Part shown: in pieces, positions 13,186 through 21,685 of the stretch
How positions within the stretch are numbered: the first letter of the stretch is position 1
Layout: every line of letters begins with the position of its first letter
NCBI GenBank assembly: GCA_964476045.1
Contig: CAYYYJ010000014.1
Span: 1-24,793 of the forward strand
DNA from: CAYYYJ01 sp964476045
Lineage (GTDB): Archaea; Aenigmatarchaeota; Aenigmatarchaeia; QMZP01; JACQNV01
Direction of reading: 5' to 3'
DNA length: 24,793 nucleotides
The notes under the pieces: generated by a model
What the model saw: only the letters and a program-made list of their open reading frames with translations
Databases searched by the model: none
What the model was told of the DNA's origin: nothing
Position numbers and translations under genes: made by a program

Positions 13186-14385
13186 ATGCTAGCTCAAACT
13201 ACTCAAAATATTACACGAGAAATTGTGGAAGAGATATCTAGACAAAGGAGAGAGCCAAAATGGCTTTTAGAAAAAAGATTATCAGCTTTTTCAGAATTCG
13301 AGCGGCTTGATCTCCCAGCATTTTCTTATGGTATGGGAATAAGCTTGGATACATCGGAGTTGAATTTAAACGAAATAGACATAGAGGTTTTGCAGCCAGA
13401 AAAAATAAATACAGTATCCCACGAAAACCTCATAGTAAAAGATTTGCACGAGGCTCTGAAAACTCATGGGCCTCTTATCGAAAAGCACTTATTCACATCA
13501 AAACCCTCAAACAAAATCCATGCACTGTGTCAGGCTATTTTCACGCGAGGCCTTCTAATCCAGATACCTAAAGGAAGTGAGATCAGTCTCCCTCTCCAGA
13601 TTATTTCCACCCTCAAACAAAAGTTTCTCGCCGAAACAATCCTGATCATAGCAGAGCCTTTCAGCAAAGCCAGTTTCATAGAAACAGAAAATTCTGAATT
13701 TGAATCAAAATCTTACAGAGTCCAAAACGTCGAAATCTTCCTGAAAGAGTCGTCAAAAGTCGGCTTTGCTTCAATACAAAACAACCAAGAAAATGTCTTT
13801 AGCTTCTCTTCAAGGACCTCCTACTCTGAAAAAGACTCTTCAATCGACTGGAACATATGCGATCTTGGGGGAAGTTTAGTAAAATCCGATGTAACATCCA
13901 ATCTAATCGGCCAAGGCGCATCTTCCAAAAGTATAGGAGTATTCTTAGGAAAAGAAAACCAGCAGTTCGATTTCTCTGTCAGTTCCATACATCATGCTCA
14001 GAACACATCCTCTGAGATGCTAACAAAAGGAGCACTACTAGGAAAATCGAAAACAGTGTATAATGGCCTGATAAAAATAACTCCAACTGGAATCAAATCT
14101 TCCGGGTACCAAAAAGCAGATGTCCTTTTGCTCAGCCCTGATGCAGCTGCATCTCCAATACCAAATCTAGAGATAGAAACAAACGATGTCAAGAAATGCA
14201 CACATGGAGCAACTGTTGGCCAAGTCGATAAAGAAAAACTATTTTACTTGATGTCGCGTGGACTCTCAGAAAAAGAAGCTGAGAAGCAGATAGTCTATGG
14301 TATGATAGATCCTGCTATCCAAAAAATTAAAATAGATAGTGTTCAGGATCATCTGAGAAAAATAATTGAGAGTAAACTAAATTAA
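13186..14385 (+). CDS. sufD: SufD, SufB paralogue
   Basis: 399 residues, shorter and more diverged than SufB, with the same architecture: N-terminal helical block EPKWLLEKRLSAF, then a beta-helix core. His340 in CTHGATVGQVD is the position of the catalytic His in E. coli SufD, and FYLMSRGLSEKEAEKQIVYG is the family's C-terminal helix pair. In the SufBC2D complex this subunit helps iron entry and cluster formation. Its stop is one base before the sufS ATG. Unlike SufB, it has no Cys in the block matching SufB Cys377. Confidence 0.93.
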   Translation: MLAQTTQNITREIVEEISRQRREPKWLLEKRLSAFSEFERLDLPAFSYGMGISLDTSELNLNEIDIEVLQPEKINTVSHENLIVKDLHEALKTHGPLIEKHLFTSKPSNKIHALCQAIFTRGLLIQIPKGSEISLPLQIISTLKQKFLAETILIIAEPFSKASFIETENSEFESKSYRVQNVEIFLKESSKVGFASIQNNQENVFSFSSRTSYSEKDSSIDWNICDLGGSLVKSDVTSNLIGQGASSKSIGVFLGKENQQFDFSVSSIHHAQNTSSEMLTKGALLGKSKTVYNGLIKITPTGIKSSGYQKADVLLLSPDAAASPIPNLEIETNDVKKCTHGATVGQVDKEKLFYLMSRGLSEKEAEKQIVYGMIDPAIQKIKIDSVQDHLRKIIESKLN

Positions 14386-14386
14386 T

Positions 14387-15613
14387 ATGGCAAATATAGA
14401 TTTCCAGAAACTGAAAGAGGATTTCCCTATACTGAAGAGAAGAATTAATGGCAAAAATCTTGTTTATCTGGATTCCGCAGCGACCTCTCAGAAGCCAAAG
14501 CAGGTAATAGGCTGCATAAAAAATTATTACGAGAATTACAATTCAAACATACACAGAGGCATCCACAAGCTCAGCGAAGAAGCGACAGATGCTTTTGAAA
14601 AGTCGCGCGAGAAAGTTGCCAAATTTATAAATGCAAAACCCGAACAAATTATTTTTACAAAAAATGCAACAGAGAGTATAAACCTAGTTGCTTATAGTTA
14701 TGGTTTAAACAATATTAAAAAATCAGACGAAATCCTGACAACAGTCATGGAGCATCATTCAAACTTCCTTCCATGGCAGATGGTGAGCCAAAGGACTGGA
14801 TGCAAATTAAATATAGCTGATATAAAAAAGAGCGGAGAGTTAGATCTGAAAAATTTCCAGTCCCTCTTAACCAAAAAAACAAAACTGGTTTCACTAACGC
14901 ATGCCTCTAATGTTCTAGGCACAATAAACCCAGTAAAGCAGTTATCTAAAATAGTAAAAGAAAACAATTCCATTTTCTCAGTCGATGGGGCGCAGGCAGC
15001 TCCCCATATCCCAGTGGATGTCGAAGATATCGGATGCGATTTCTATTCTTTCTCCTCGCACAAAATGCTTGGACCTACAGGAGTCGGCGTTCTCTATGCA
15101 AAAAACCCAGATCAACTGGACCAATTTTTAGTTGGAGGCGGAACAATAAAAGATGTCTATACAAATAAAGAAGCTCTCTGGCAAGACCCGCCATGGAGGT
15201 TTGAGGCTGGTACTCCAGATATCTCAGGCGTCATAGCTTTAGGCGCTGCCATTGATTATCTTAACAAAATCGGAATGGACAGAATACGGGAGCATGAAAA
15301 GAAAATAACGAAACATGCTTTACAAAAATTGTCTGAAGTAAAGGGCATAGAAATTTACGGGCCTACTGACACGGAAATCAGAGCCGGAGTCATCGCATTC
15401 AATATAAAAGGAATCCATCCGCATGATGCGGCTGCAATATTGGATAATGAAGGGATAGCTGTGCGTCCAGGCCACGCCTGCTGCAAGCCTCTGATGGAGA
15501 GGTTAGGAATACTTGCAATGACTCGCGCAAGTTTTTATATCTACAACTCAGACGAAGATGTAGATGCTTTGATAGCAGGCTTAGAAAAAGTAAATAAAGT
15601 CTTTAGGAAATAA
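14387..15613 (+). CDS. sufS: SufS-type cysteine desulfurase
   Basis: 408-residue PLP enzyme that takes sulfur from L-cysteine, leaving alanine and an enzyme persulfide. DSAATSQKP near the N-terminus, NIHRGIHKLSE, the PLP-binding Lys226 in SFSSHKMLGPTGVG, and Cys365-Cys366 in RPGHACCKPL (the persulfide Cys region) identify group II (SufS/CsdA) enzymes. Length is normal. The double Cys where many SufS have one is a variation. It lies between sufD and sufU; in gram-positive type systems SufU takes over the sulfur, which fits this gene order. Confidence 0.96.
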   Translation: MANIDFQKLKEDFPILKRRINGKNLVYLDSAATSQKPKQVIGCIKNYYENYNSNIHRGIHKLSEEATDAFEKSREKVAKFINAKPEQIIFTKNATESINLVAYSYGLNNIKKSDEILTTVMEHHSNFLPWQMVSQRTGCKLNIADIKKSGELDLKNFQSLLTKKTKLVSLTHASNVLGTINPVKQLSKIVKENNSIFSVDGAQAAPHIPVDVEDIGCDFYSFSSHKMLGPTGVGVLYAKNPDQLDQFLVGGGTIKDVYTNKEALWQDPPWRFEAGTPDISGVIALGAAIDYLNKIGMDRIREHEKKITKHALQKLSEVKGIEIYGPTDTEIRAGVIAFNIKGIHPHDAAAILDNEGIAVRPGHACCKPLMERLGILAMTRASFYIYNSDEDVDALIAGLEKVNKVFRK

Positions 15614-15616
15614 GAT

Positions 15617-16003
15617 ATGACCAATGACATGTTCGCCGAAAACATAATGGATCATTACAATACCCCCAGGAATCAGGGCGAGATAAAAAACCCTGATATT
15701 AAACAAAAAGGCCTGAACCCTTTTTGCGGAGACCAGATTGAGATCACAGTAAAATTAAACCCGAAAAAAGAAATTCAGGAAATAAAATTTACTGGAAAGG
15801 GCTGTTCGATCAGCCAAGCTTCAGCTTCCATGCTTACTGAGCTCATTGCAGGCAAGAGTATAGATCAGGTCAAAACCCTCACTAAAGAAGATATCCTTGA
15901 TTTGCTGAATATCCCGATCGGCCCTGTTAGGATGAAATGCGCTTTATTGGGCTTGGACACAGTACAAGAGGGTATTAAGCTTTATCAGAGCAAAAAATTA
16001 TGA
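15617..16003 (+). CDS. sufU: SufU/IscU-type protein
   Basis: 128 residues. Ligands are Cys37 and Asp39 in NPFCGDQIE, Cys63 in GKGCSISQAS and Cys108 in GPVRMKCALLG. The residue before the last Cys is Lys, as in SufU, and the IscU chaperone motif LPPVK with its His is absent. Yet the Cys63-Cys108 spacing of 45 is close to IscU and lacks the longer insertion of Bacillus-type SufU. It may be a zinc-bound sulfur-transfer partner for SufS or a scaffold; the sequence leaves both open. Its stop overlaps the sufC start by ATGA. Confidence 0.93.
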   Translation: MTNDMFAENIMDHYNTPRNQGEIKNPDIKQKGLNPFCGDQIEITVKLNPKKEIQEIKFTGKGCSISQASASMLTELIAGKSIDQVKTLTKEDILDLLNIPIGPVRMKCALLGLDTVQEGIKLYQSKKL

Positions 16004-16740
16004 CAACTTTAACAATAAAAGACCTCTATGTAAGCGTAGACGGAATCCAAATACTCAAAGGAATCAACCTCGAAATAAAATCAGGGGAAGTAAACACAAT
16101 AATGGGACCGAATGGTTCAGGAAAATCAACTTTAGCTTACGCTCTAATGGGCCACCCTAAATACAAAATAGAAAAAGGGCAGATCCTTCTGGACGGTGAA
16201 GATATAACCTCCCTTTCACCAGACAAGAGAGCGAGAAAAGGGCTTTTCTTATCTTTCCAATACCCACAGGAAGTTTCTGGCGTCACCCTAGCCAACTTCA
16301 TCCGCACAGCTGTGAATTCCCAAAAAGAAAAACCGATTCCGGTCATGGATTTCAAAAAAATGATGGATGAGAAGCTCGCTCTGCTTCAAATAGACCCTGC
16401 TTTTGGAAAGAGATATCTGAATGAAGGATTCTCTGGCGGAGAAAAAAAGCGTGCTGAGATTCTACAGCTTGCGATGCTCCAGCCAAAGATAGCGATACTT
16501 GATGAAACAGATTCCGGCACAGACGTCGACGCTCTGAAAATAATTTCTAATGGAATAAATATAGCAGCAAAACAGCAGAAGATGGGTATCCTTCTAATCA
16601 CGCATTACGACAGGATTTTGCAGTATATTAAAACAGACAAAGTCCATATTCTAGTAGACGGGAGAATAGTTAAAACAGGCGGCCCAGAGTTAGCAGGCCA
16701 TATAGATGAAACTGGGTATGGAATGGTGAAAGCCAAATGA
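16000..16740 (+). CDS. sufC: SufC, ATPase of the Fe-S assembly complex
   Basis: 246-residue ABC-type ATPase without membrane segments. Walker A is MGPNGSGKST (Lys42), the signature is FSGGEKKRAE, Walker B is IAILDETDSGTD, and the switch His is in LLITHYDR. The DETDSGTDVDALK block is diagnostic of SufC as opposed to transporter ATPases. It binds SufB and SufD and drives the conformational change for cluster assembly. It overlaps both neighbours by four bases (ATGA), upstream with sufU and downstream with the glycosyltransferase at 16737, so all are in one message. Confidence 0.97.
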   Translation: MTTLTIKDLYVSVDGIQILKGINLEIKSGEVNTIMGPNGSGKSTLAYALMGHPKYKIEKGQILLDGEDITSLSPDKRARKGLFLSFQYPQEVSGVTLANFIRTAVNSQKEKPIPVMDFKKMMDEKLALLQIDPAFGKRYLNEGFSGGEKKRAEILQLAMLQPKIAILDETDSGTDVDALKIISNGINIAAKQQKMGILLITHYDRILQYIKTDKVHILVDGRIVKTGGPELAGHIDETGYGMVKAK

Positions 16741-17903
16741 AAAGTGAATGGAGAATAATATTGTTGGTTTTATTTGCCGCATTCATAACAAGAGCTTTAT
16801 TGTTCCCAATGCCAGGGTACAAGATAGATACCAACGATTTTGTTTCATGGATGAACACTGCGCGGGAACATGGGGTGTCAGATTTCTATCAAAAAACTTG
16901 GTCAGATTATCCACCAATGAATGTTTACCTGTTCTGGGCGTTGGGGAACATAAGCCAGGGAAACGAAATTATAGTATTAAAGATTACCTCTGTGTTATTT
17001 GATCTAGCCGCAGGAGTGCTCATTTTTTATATTCTCAGGGAAAAACTCAGATTCAAAAAATCGTTCACAGCATTCCTATTTTATGTATTTAACCCGGCCA
17101 CAATTTTTAACACAGCCATTTGGGGCCAACTTGACTCAATTTATGCGTTTTTCCTTCTCCTATCCATCTATTTCTTGGCCGAAAAGAAAGTAAATTTTTC
17201 CGCTATTGCATTTGCGGTGTCCATACTATTAAAACCACAGGCCGTATTCTTGACCCCGATGATATTTTTTATTTTATTCAAGGACCATCATCTGAAAGGC
17301 ATCAGAAATTTCTGCCTAGTAGGCTTGATTATTCTGATAATCACAATAACGCCTTTCAAAACAGACAATCATATAAATTTCCTGCAGGAAAGGTACTTTA
17401 ATGGATATAGCTATTACGCTTACACATCAATCAACGCATATAATATTTGGGCTTTTTCAGGATTCTGGAAACCAGATACAACACCAATAAATTATAATCT
17501 TATAGGCTGGCTTCTTTTCGGTGCTTTCAACCTTTTCCTGTTCTATAAAATGAATAAATCATATAAGAATTTGAACAGGCTGAATATTTATTTATTTTCA
17601 TCCTTTATTATTTTGGCATCTTTCATGCTTTTAACACGCATGCATGAACGTTATATGCTCCCTGTTTTTGCGTTCATGGTTTTCGGTATTGCCTATAAAG
17701 AGATTAAATTATCATATATCATACTGGCTTTCACAAGCTTTTTTAATCTCTGGTATGTGCTCGATTTTTTAAACAGGGACGCTTTTATTGCTGCGACAGA
17801 CCCAACACTTTTGGTAATTCCTGCGATAAACTGTATTATATTTGTTGCCACATCCCTCTTTATTTACAGAGGCAATTTTTTCAGAAAGCCCATTGGCCGA
17901 TAA
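16737..17903 (+). CDS. GT-C membrane glycosyltransferase (Gpi18/ALG-like)
   Basis: 388 residues with about ten predicted membrane helices. The first external loop has YKIDTNDFVSWM with an acidic candidate catalytic residue, SDYPPMNVYLFW, and later IWGQLDSIYAFF and LLKPQA, motifs shared by polyprenyl-phosphate-sugar dependent mannosyltransferases of the COG5542 (Gpi18-like) type. It would transfer a sugar on the outer face of the membrane. Translation is coupled to sufC by an ATGA overlap, though no functional link to Fe-S assembly is obvious. Its 3' end overlaps the convergent gene at 17881 by 23 bases. Donor and acceptor are unknown. Confidence 0.8.
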   Translation: MKSEWRIILLVLFAAFITRALLFPMPGYKIDTNDFVSWMNTAREHGVSDFYQKTWSDYPPMNVYLFWALGNISQGNEIIVLKITSVLFDLAAGVLIFYILREKLRFKKSFTAFLFYVFNPATIFNTAIWGQLDSIYAFFLLLSIYFLAEKKVNFSAIAFAVSILLKPQAVFLTPMIFFILFKDHHLKGIRNFCLVGLIILIITITPFKTDNHINFLQERYFNGYSYYAYTSINAYNIWAFSGFWKPDTTPINYNLIGWLLFGAFNLFLFYKMNKSYKNLNRLNIYLFSSFIILASFMLLTRMHERYMLPVFAFMVFGIAYKEIKLSYIILAFTSFFNLWYVLDFLNRDAFIAATDPTLLVIPAINCIIFVATSLFIYRGNFFRKPIGR

Positions 17904-18960
17904 TAAATACGCCTAGAAAAACAGCATATGACAAGATCATTCCAAAAACCAATATGGAGTCTATTTTTTTATTGTGTTTTGATCCGATAAGGATAAATAT
18001 GGGGAAGAAAGCAAGCGTATAACGCGGTATGCTCATCCAGAAAGAAGTTGAAGTTATAAACAGCCACATAGTCAGCATATATATCCCATAGGAAAGTCTC
18101 TGCCTGAAAATAGAATAAACAGAAGCTGCGAGACCTATAAGCGCAAAGACTATTTCTGCAGCCCCTATCATAAGCCATTCATTCAGCGGCCTCCACCAGA
18201 TGCTATTTAGTGCCTCCAAAAAACCTGCCCAAGGGAAAGCGAAGGTTTTGTACCAGTGGGTTTTTAATACAGCCAGGAAATGGAATGGATCCCCAAAAGT
18301 TATATAATTTACAATAAGATACGAAAAAAACCCTGCAGGTATAATTCCAAGCCAGGCAATCTTCCTATCAACGCTCTTCAGCCTAAATTTCTTTTGGATC
18401 ATGTATTCAATGATTAAAGCAGGCAGAAGAACAAGGCCAACAATTCTCGTTGCTGCTGCAAGCATGCCAAATATTCCAGAAAAAGCCCATTTCTGTTTTC
18501 TTGCATAATAAAAACTGCCTATTGTTAATGCGAGAAAAAGGCTTTCAGTATACACTGCGTGTAGGAAATAAGCTGTTGGAAAAATTGAAAAGTATAACAC
18601 AGTCTTTAAGGGGCTTTTTTTGTTTTTTCTCCTATTATCTAGCATAGCTAATTTGTACAGAAAGAGAGCTGCAATGGCATAAAACAGATTAGAAGCGACA
18701 AGCCCGGATAAGATATAATTTCCAACCAAAAAGGAGAAAAGTTTTATTGCAAACGGGTATAGCGGGAAGAAAACTATAAACAAGCTGCTCTCACCTTCTT
18801 TTTGATAGCCGTTTTCTGCAATATCAAGATAGTGTGGCGTATCCCATCTGTTCCAGCCCTCAAGGACATTTGATTTTTCCTGTAAAATTAAAACCAGGGA
18901 AGAGAAAAGAAGTGTAAGAATTATCGAACTTAATAAAATAAAAAAGAGTTTCCTATCCAT
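17881..18960 (-). CDS. PIG-V/Gpi18-like membrane mannosyltransferase
   Basis: 359 residues from the ATG at 18960 (MDRKLFFILL). An upstream ATG at 19020 adds 20 residues that do not look like a signal or family sequence, so the shorter form is preferred. About nine membrane helices. The first loop contains NRWDTPHYLDIAENGY with acidic residues typical of GT-C catalysis, and FFPLYPF and HAVYTESLF are characteristic of PIG-V-type mannosyltransferases. It is just downstream of the dolichyl-phosphate glycosyltransferase at 19025, likely co-transcribed. That enzyme could make its lipid-linked donor. Confidence 0.85.
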   Translation of the reverse strand: MDRKLFFILLSSIILTLLFSSLVLILQEKSNVLEGWNRWDTPHYLDIAENGYQKEGESSLFIVFFPLYPFAIKLFSFLVGNYILSGLVASNLFYAIAALFLYKLAMLDNRRKNKKSPLKTVLYFSIFPTAYFLHAVYTESLFLALTIGSFYYARKQKWAFSGIFGMLAAATRIVGLVLLPALIIEYMIQKKFRLKSVDRKIAWLGIIPAGFFSYLIVNYITFGDPFHFLAVLKTHWYKTFAFPWAGFLEALNSIWWRPLNEWLMIGAAEIVFALIGLAASVYSIFRQRLSYGIYMLTMWLFITSTSFWMSIPRYTLAFFPIFILIGSKHNKKIDSILVFGMILSYAVFLGVFIIGQWAF

Positions 18961-19024
18961 AATATTTTTGAAGTGTTTTGTTCTCAGAGTATGCATAAAA
19001 ATAAGAAGAGAAAATCCCATGCCT

Positions 19025-19732
19025 CTAATTTCTCCAGGGCCTTGTAAACTTTAGCCTCAGAAGTCCTTTAAAATCTTCCCAGGACGTCTTAAGTATTTTC
19101 ACAGTAGTCCCAGGGTCGTCAACCCATTTGACAGGGACAGATTTGATTTTGTAGCCCATTTTCTCGCCTATTATCAGCATTTCTGTGTCAAAAAACCAGT
19201 TATTATCTTTTATTTTAGGCAGGATTTTTTTTGCTGTATTCGTTTTTACTGCCTTGAACCCGCATTGGGCATCATTGAAAGATGTGAAAAAGAACAATTT
19301 TATCATTGTAGCATACCCACGAGAGAATATTTCCCTTAATAGAGGTCTTTTCTGGACTACCGAATCTCTCATTAATCTCGAACCTATTGCTATATCAGAT
19401 CCGTTCCCTATCGCATTTATTAACTCAGGAAAATGTTTTAGGTCAGTTGACAAATCTATATCCATATAAGCAACAACATCCGAGTCGCTAGTCAACCAAG
19501 CCTTTTTTAATGCCCTTCCCCTGCCTTTTTGGACCAACCTGATATACCTGATCTTATTGTTTTTTTCAGATAATCTTTTGCCTATTTCAGGGGTCCTGTC
19601 AGTCGATGCATTATCGACTATAACAATCTTAAAGTCCTTGTAGAGTTTTTTAAGAAAATTAAAAAGCTTCAGCGCATTCTTTTCAAGGCATACCTCTTCA
19701 TTGTAAACAGGCAACGCAACCTCAATTTTCAT
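19025..19732 (-). CDS. Dolichyl-phosphate sugar synthase (GT2 family)
   Basis: 235 residues from ATG at 19732. A longer reading to 19831 would run into the divergent PMT gene and is rejected. GT-A fold features: MKIEVALPVYNEE, DFKIVIVDNASTDRT, and the metal-binding motif VVAYMDIDLSTD, with GFKAVKTNTAKKIL and NNWFFDTEMLI toward the end. This is the ALG5/DPM1-like pattern of enzymes that load glucose or mannose onto dolichyl phosphate at the cytoplasmic face. No C-terminal membrane helices, so it is a soluble or peripheral type. Sugar specificity cannot be decided. Likely partner of the neighbouring GT-C enzymes. Confidence 0.88.
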   Translation of the reverse strand: MKIEVALPVYNEEVCLEKNALKLFNFLKKLYKDFKIVIVDNASTDRTPEIGKRLSEKNNKIRYIRLVQKGRGRALKKAWLTSDSDVVAYMDIDLSTDLKHFPELINAIGNGSDIAIGSRLMRDSVVQKRPLLREIFSRGYATMIKLFFFTSFNDAQCGFKAVKTNTAKKILPKIKDNNWFFDTEMLIIGEKMGYKIKSVPVKWVDDPGTTVKILKTSWEDFKGLLRLKFTRPWRN

Positions 19733-19766
19733 ATGACTATATATTTGATTATATCTAATAATAAAG
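19733..19766. promoter_or_regulatory. Divergent overlapping promoters, 34 bp
   Basis: Only 34 bases separate the two divergent starts. CTATATATTT near 19736-19745 is placed for a leaderless plus-strand message at 19767, and a TTTATTATTA stretch near 19756-19765 is placed for the minus-strand message at 19732. The two cannot easily be occupied together. Confidence 0.45.
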
Positions 19767-21185
19767 ATGGATTTCAAAAGTTTTATATCCAGATATATAC
19801 TTCTTTTCTTGATTATAGTCTCATTTTTCATGAATTTCTGGAATCTGAACAGCCCAGATCAAGTGGTTTTCGATGAAGTGCATTATGGGAAAACTGTGAA
19901 TTCTTATTTTAAGGGCCAGGACCATTTCGATGGGCACCCGCCATTAGCTAAACTTCTTATCTCGCTTGGCGGTTTGGTAGGCGGTTACAGATCTACAGAA
20001 TTTGCTTACAACAATATAGGCGATAAATTTCCTGACGCAACAACAGTAAGCCTCAGGTATATGCCTGCTTTTTTTGGCGCCCTGCTGCCTGTTTTAGTGT
20101 ACCTTATACTTAGAAAATTGGGAGCTTCAAAAATAATGTCTTCATTGGGGTTTTTGCTTATTGTTTTTGATAATGCCATTCTTGTCCAGTCCAGATTCAT
20201 TTTAATCGATGTTTTTCTTTTGTTTTTCGGCCTTCTCGGAATTTTATTATTCATATTAGGCAAACAGGCGAAAAACAAAAAGCTTCTCTTCTTCATGTTA
20301 TCTGGCCTATCTCTGGGTGCGTCTGTAGCAGTCAAATGGACAGCTTTGGTATTCTGGCTCGTTGTTGCTGTTCTAGCCTTCGTGGAACCGGTCAAAGCAG
20401 CTCTAAAAACAGGTATTTCTAAGCCTTTTTTAAAATCCGTCTCTGCCTTCTTTGTCGCCTTTCTTATATTACCACTAATTATATATGCTGCAATATTTGC
20501 TGTGCATTTCCAATTGCAATCGTTTTCAGGCGACGGAGACGCATTCATGAGCGATAGGTTCAAAAGCACGCTTATAAACAGCACGTTTTACACACCAAAT
20601 AACCAAGTCAGTTTCCTTGATAAATTTACAGAACTGAATTGGGTCATGTGGTCTTCCAATGTTGCGAATCTTTTGTCTCCACACTCCTATTCCAGCACGT
20701 GGTACAACATGCCTTTCATGTACAGATCGATCTACTATTGGACTAAAACAACCGATTCGGGCATCGAAAGAATATATTTTATAGGAAACCCTGTTATTTG
20801 GTGGAGTGTATTAGCTGTCATGATAACATCAACCTGCTTTTTAATCAAAAAGATTATAACTTCATTTTATCGAAAGAAAAAAAGAAAATTCCCGGAATTC
20901 TATATGCTATTTGTCTTCGGTTTCTGGTTTAACATCCTGTTTTTTATCTTAATAAAACGCGTCATTTTCTTATACCACTACCTGCCATCCCTTATCTTTG
21001 GCATCCTGCTTTTATGCCTGACTTCAGAAAAATATTTTGTTAAAAAAGAAAGGCCAACAAAATATTTCTGGGTTTTCATAGCAAGCGTAGTCATTGTTTT
21101 CCTGTTCTTTAGCCCATTGACCTTTGGTTGGCCTCTTGATGCGGCTTCGTATAACCTGAGAAATTGGCTTCCAAGTTGGATATGA
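19767..21185 (+). CDS. Protein O-mannosyltransferase (PMT, GT39)
   Basis: 472 residues, multi-spanning. The first external loop carries VVFDEVHYGKTVNSY with Asp36-Glu37, the catalytic and structural DE pair of the PMT family, then GHPPLAKLLI at 57-66. Near the C-terminus FLYHYLPSLIFG and the final SYNLRNWLPSWI match PMT proteins. The family moves mannose from dolichyl-phosphate-mannose to Ser/Thr of exported proteins. Eukaryotic PMTs have an extra MIR domain that is absent here, as in prokaryotic members. The divergent neighbour could make the donor, and the Ser/Thr/Pro-rich lipoprotein at 4258 is a plausible acceptor. Confidence 0.92.
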   Translation: MDFKSFISRYILLFLIIVSFFMNFWNLNSPDQVVFDEVHYGKTVNSYFKGQDHFDGHPPLAKLLISLGGLVGGYRSTEFAYNNIGDKFPDATTVSLRYMPAFFGALLPVLVYLILRKLGASKIMSSLGFLLIVFDNAILVQSRFILIDVFLLFFGLLGILLFILGKQAKNKKLLFFMLSGLSLGASVAVKWTALVFWLVVAVLAFVEPVKAALKTGISKPFLKSVSAFFVAFLILPLIIYAAIFAVHFQLQSFSGDGDAFMSDRFKSTLINSTFYTPNNQVSFLDKFTELNWVMWSSNVANLLSPHSYSSTWYNMPFMYRSIYYWTKTTDSGIERIYFIGNPVIWWSVLAVMITSTCFLIKKIITSFYRKKKRKFPEFYMLFVFGFWFNILFFILIKRVIFLYHYLPSLIFGILLLCLTSEKYFVKKERPTKYFWVFIASVVIVFLFFSPLTFGWPLDAASYNLRNWLPSWI

Positions 21186-21306
21186 TTTAAAGTTCCACGA
21201 AAAATAAATCTAGAGATGCGGAAATTGCAGAAATCTGGTTAGCCCATCTGATCCTCTGCAAAAGTAAAAAAGCCTAAAAGTTAAACTCTTAGAATATGTG
21301 TTTAGA

Positions 21307-21597
21307 TTAACCAAACAAGCCTGATAGGCCTGCTGCCGCATCTTCCGCCTTCTTGCCTTCATCCTCTTTCTTCTCTTCCTTCTTTTCAGCTGGTGTCGAC
21401 ACGCTCGCAGGAGCTGCTGAAACTACAGCTTGTTTCATTGCTTCGTCTATGTTAACTCCTTGTAGACTTGCAACCAAAGCTTTGACTTGTGCATGGTCTG
21501 GTTTTTCGCCTGTAGCTTCTACAACTTTTGCAACACTTGCTTCTGAAAGCTCTTTTCCAGCCGAGTGGAGCAACAGCACGCCATATATGTAGTTCAT
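21307..21597 (-). CDS. rpl12: Ribosomal protein L12 (archaeal P1)
   Basis: 96 residues with the standard archaeal layout: helical dimerisation domain starting MNYIYGVLLLHSAGKELSE, a hinge rich in Ala and Pro, an acidic Lys/Glu run, and the conserved tail GLSGLFG that contacts translation factors. Several dimers bind the C-terminal helices of L10. It is separated from L10 by 88 bases that include a TATA-like box and a hairpin, so it may be transcribed both from the operon and on its own, fitting the need for more L12 than L10. Confidence 0.96.
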   Translation of the reverse strand: MNYIYGVLLLHSAGKELSEASVAKVVEATGEKPDHAQVKALVASLQGVNIDEAMKQAVVSAAPASVSTPAEKKEEKKEDEGKKAEDAAAGLSGLFG

Positions 21598-21636
21598 AAT
21601 TATTAATTCCAGCCTTTCGTTTTATTTAACTTCAGC

Positions 21637-21663
21637 CTTTATATGCGGAAACCTGTGGTTCCC
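21637..21663 (-). promoter_or_regulatory. TATA-like box and hairpin between L10 and L12
   Basis: On the minus strand CATATAAAGG (21637-21646) is placed to start transcription near 21615, ahead of the L12 ATG at 21597. Just upstream, GGGAACC-ACA-GGTTTCC (21647-21663) forms a 7-bp hairpin with one G-U pair in the mRNA. Together they could give L12 its own transcript or mark a processing site. Confidence 0.4.
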
Positions 21664-21685
21664 GCCCCTCCCTTATATTTACACG

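Noticed and set aside
20006..20584. 192-codon minus-strand reading inside the PMT gene
   Set aside because: Antisense shadow of a membrane-protein gene; the plus frame has clear PMT motifs along its full length.
21186..21306. Gene or terminator between the PMT and L12 genes
   Set aside because: Convergent 3' spacer of about 120 bases; I see no ORF, strong hairpin or clear oligo-T terminator.
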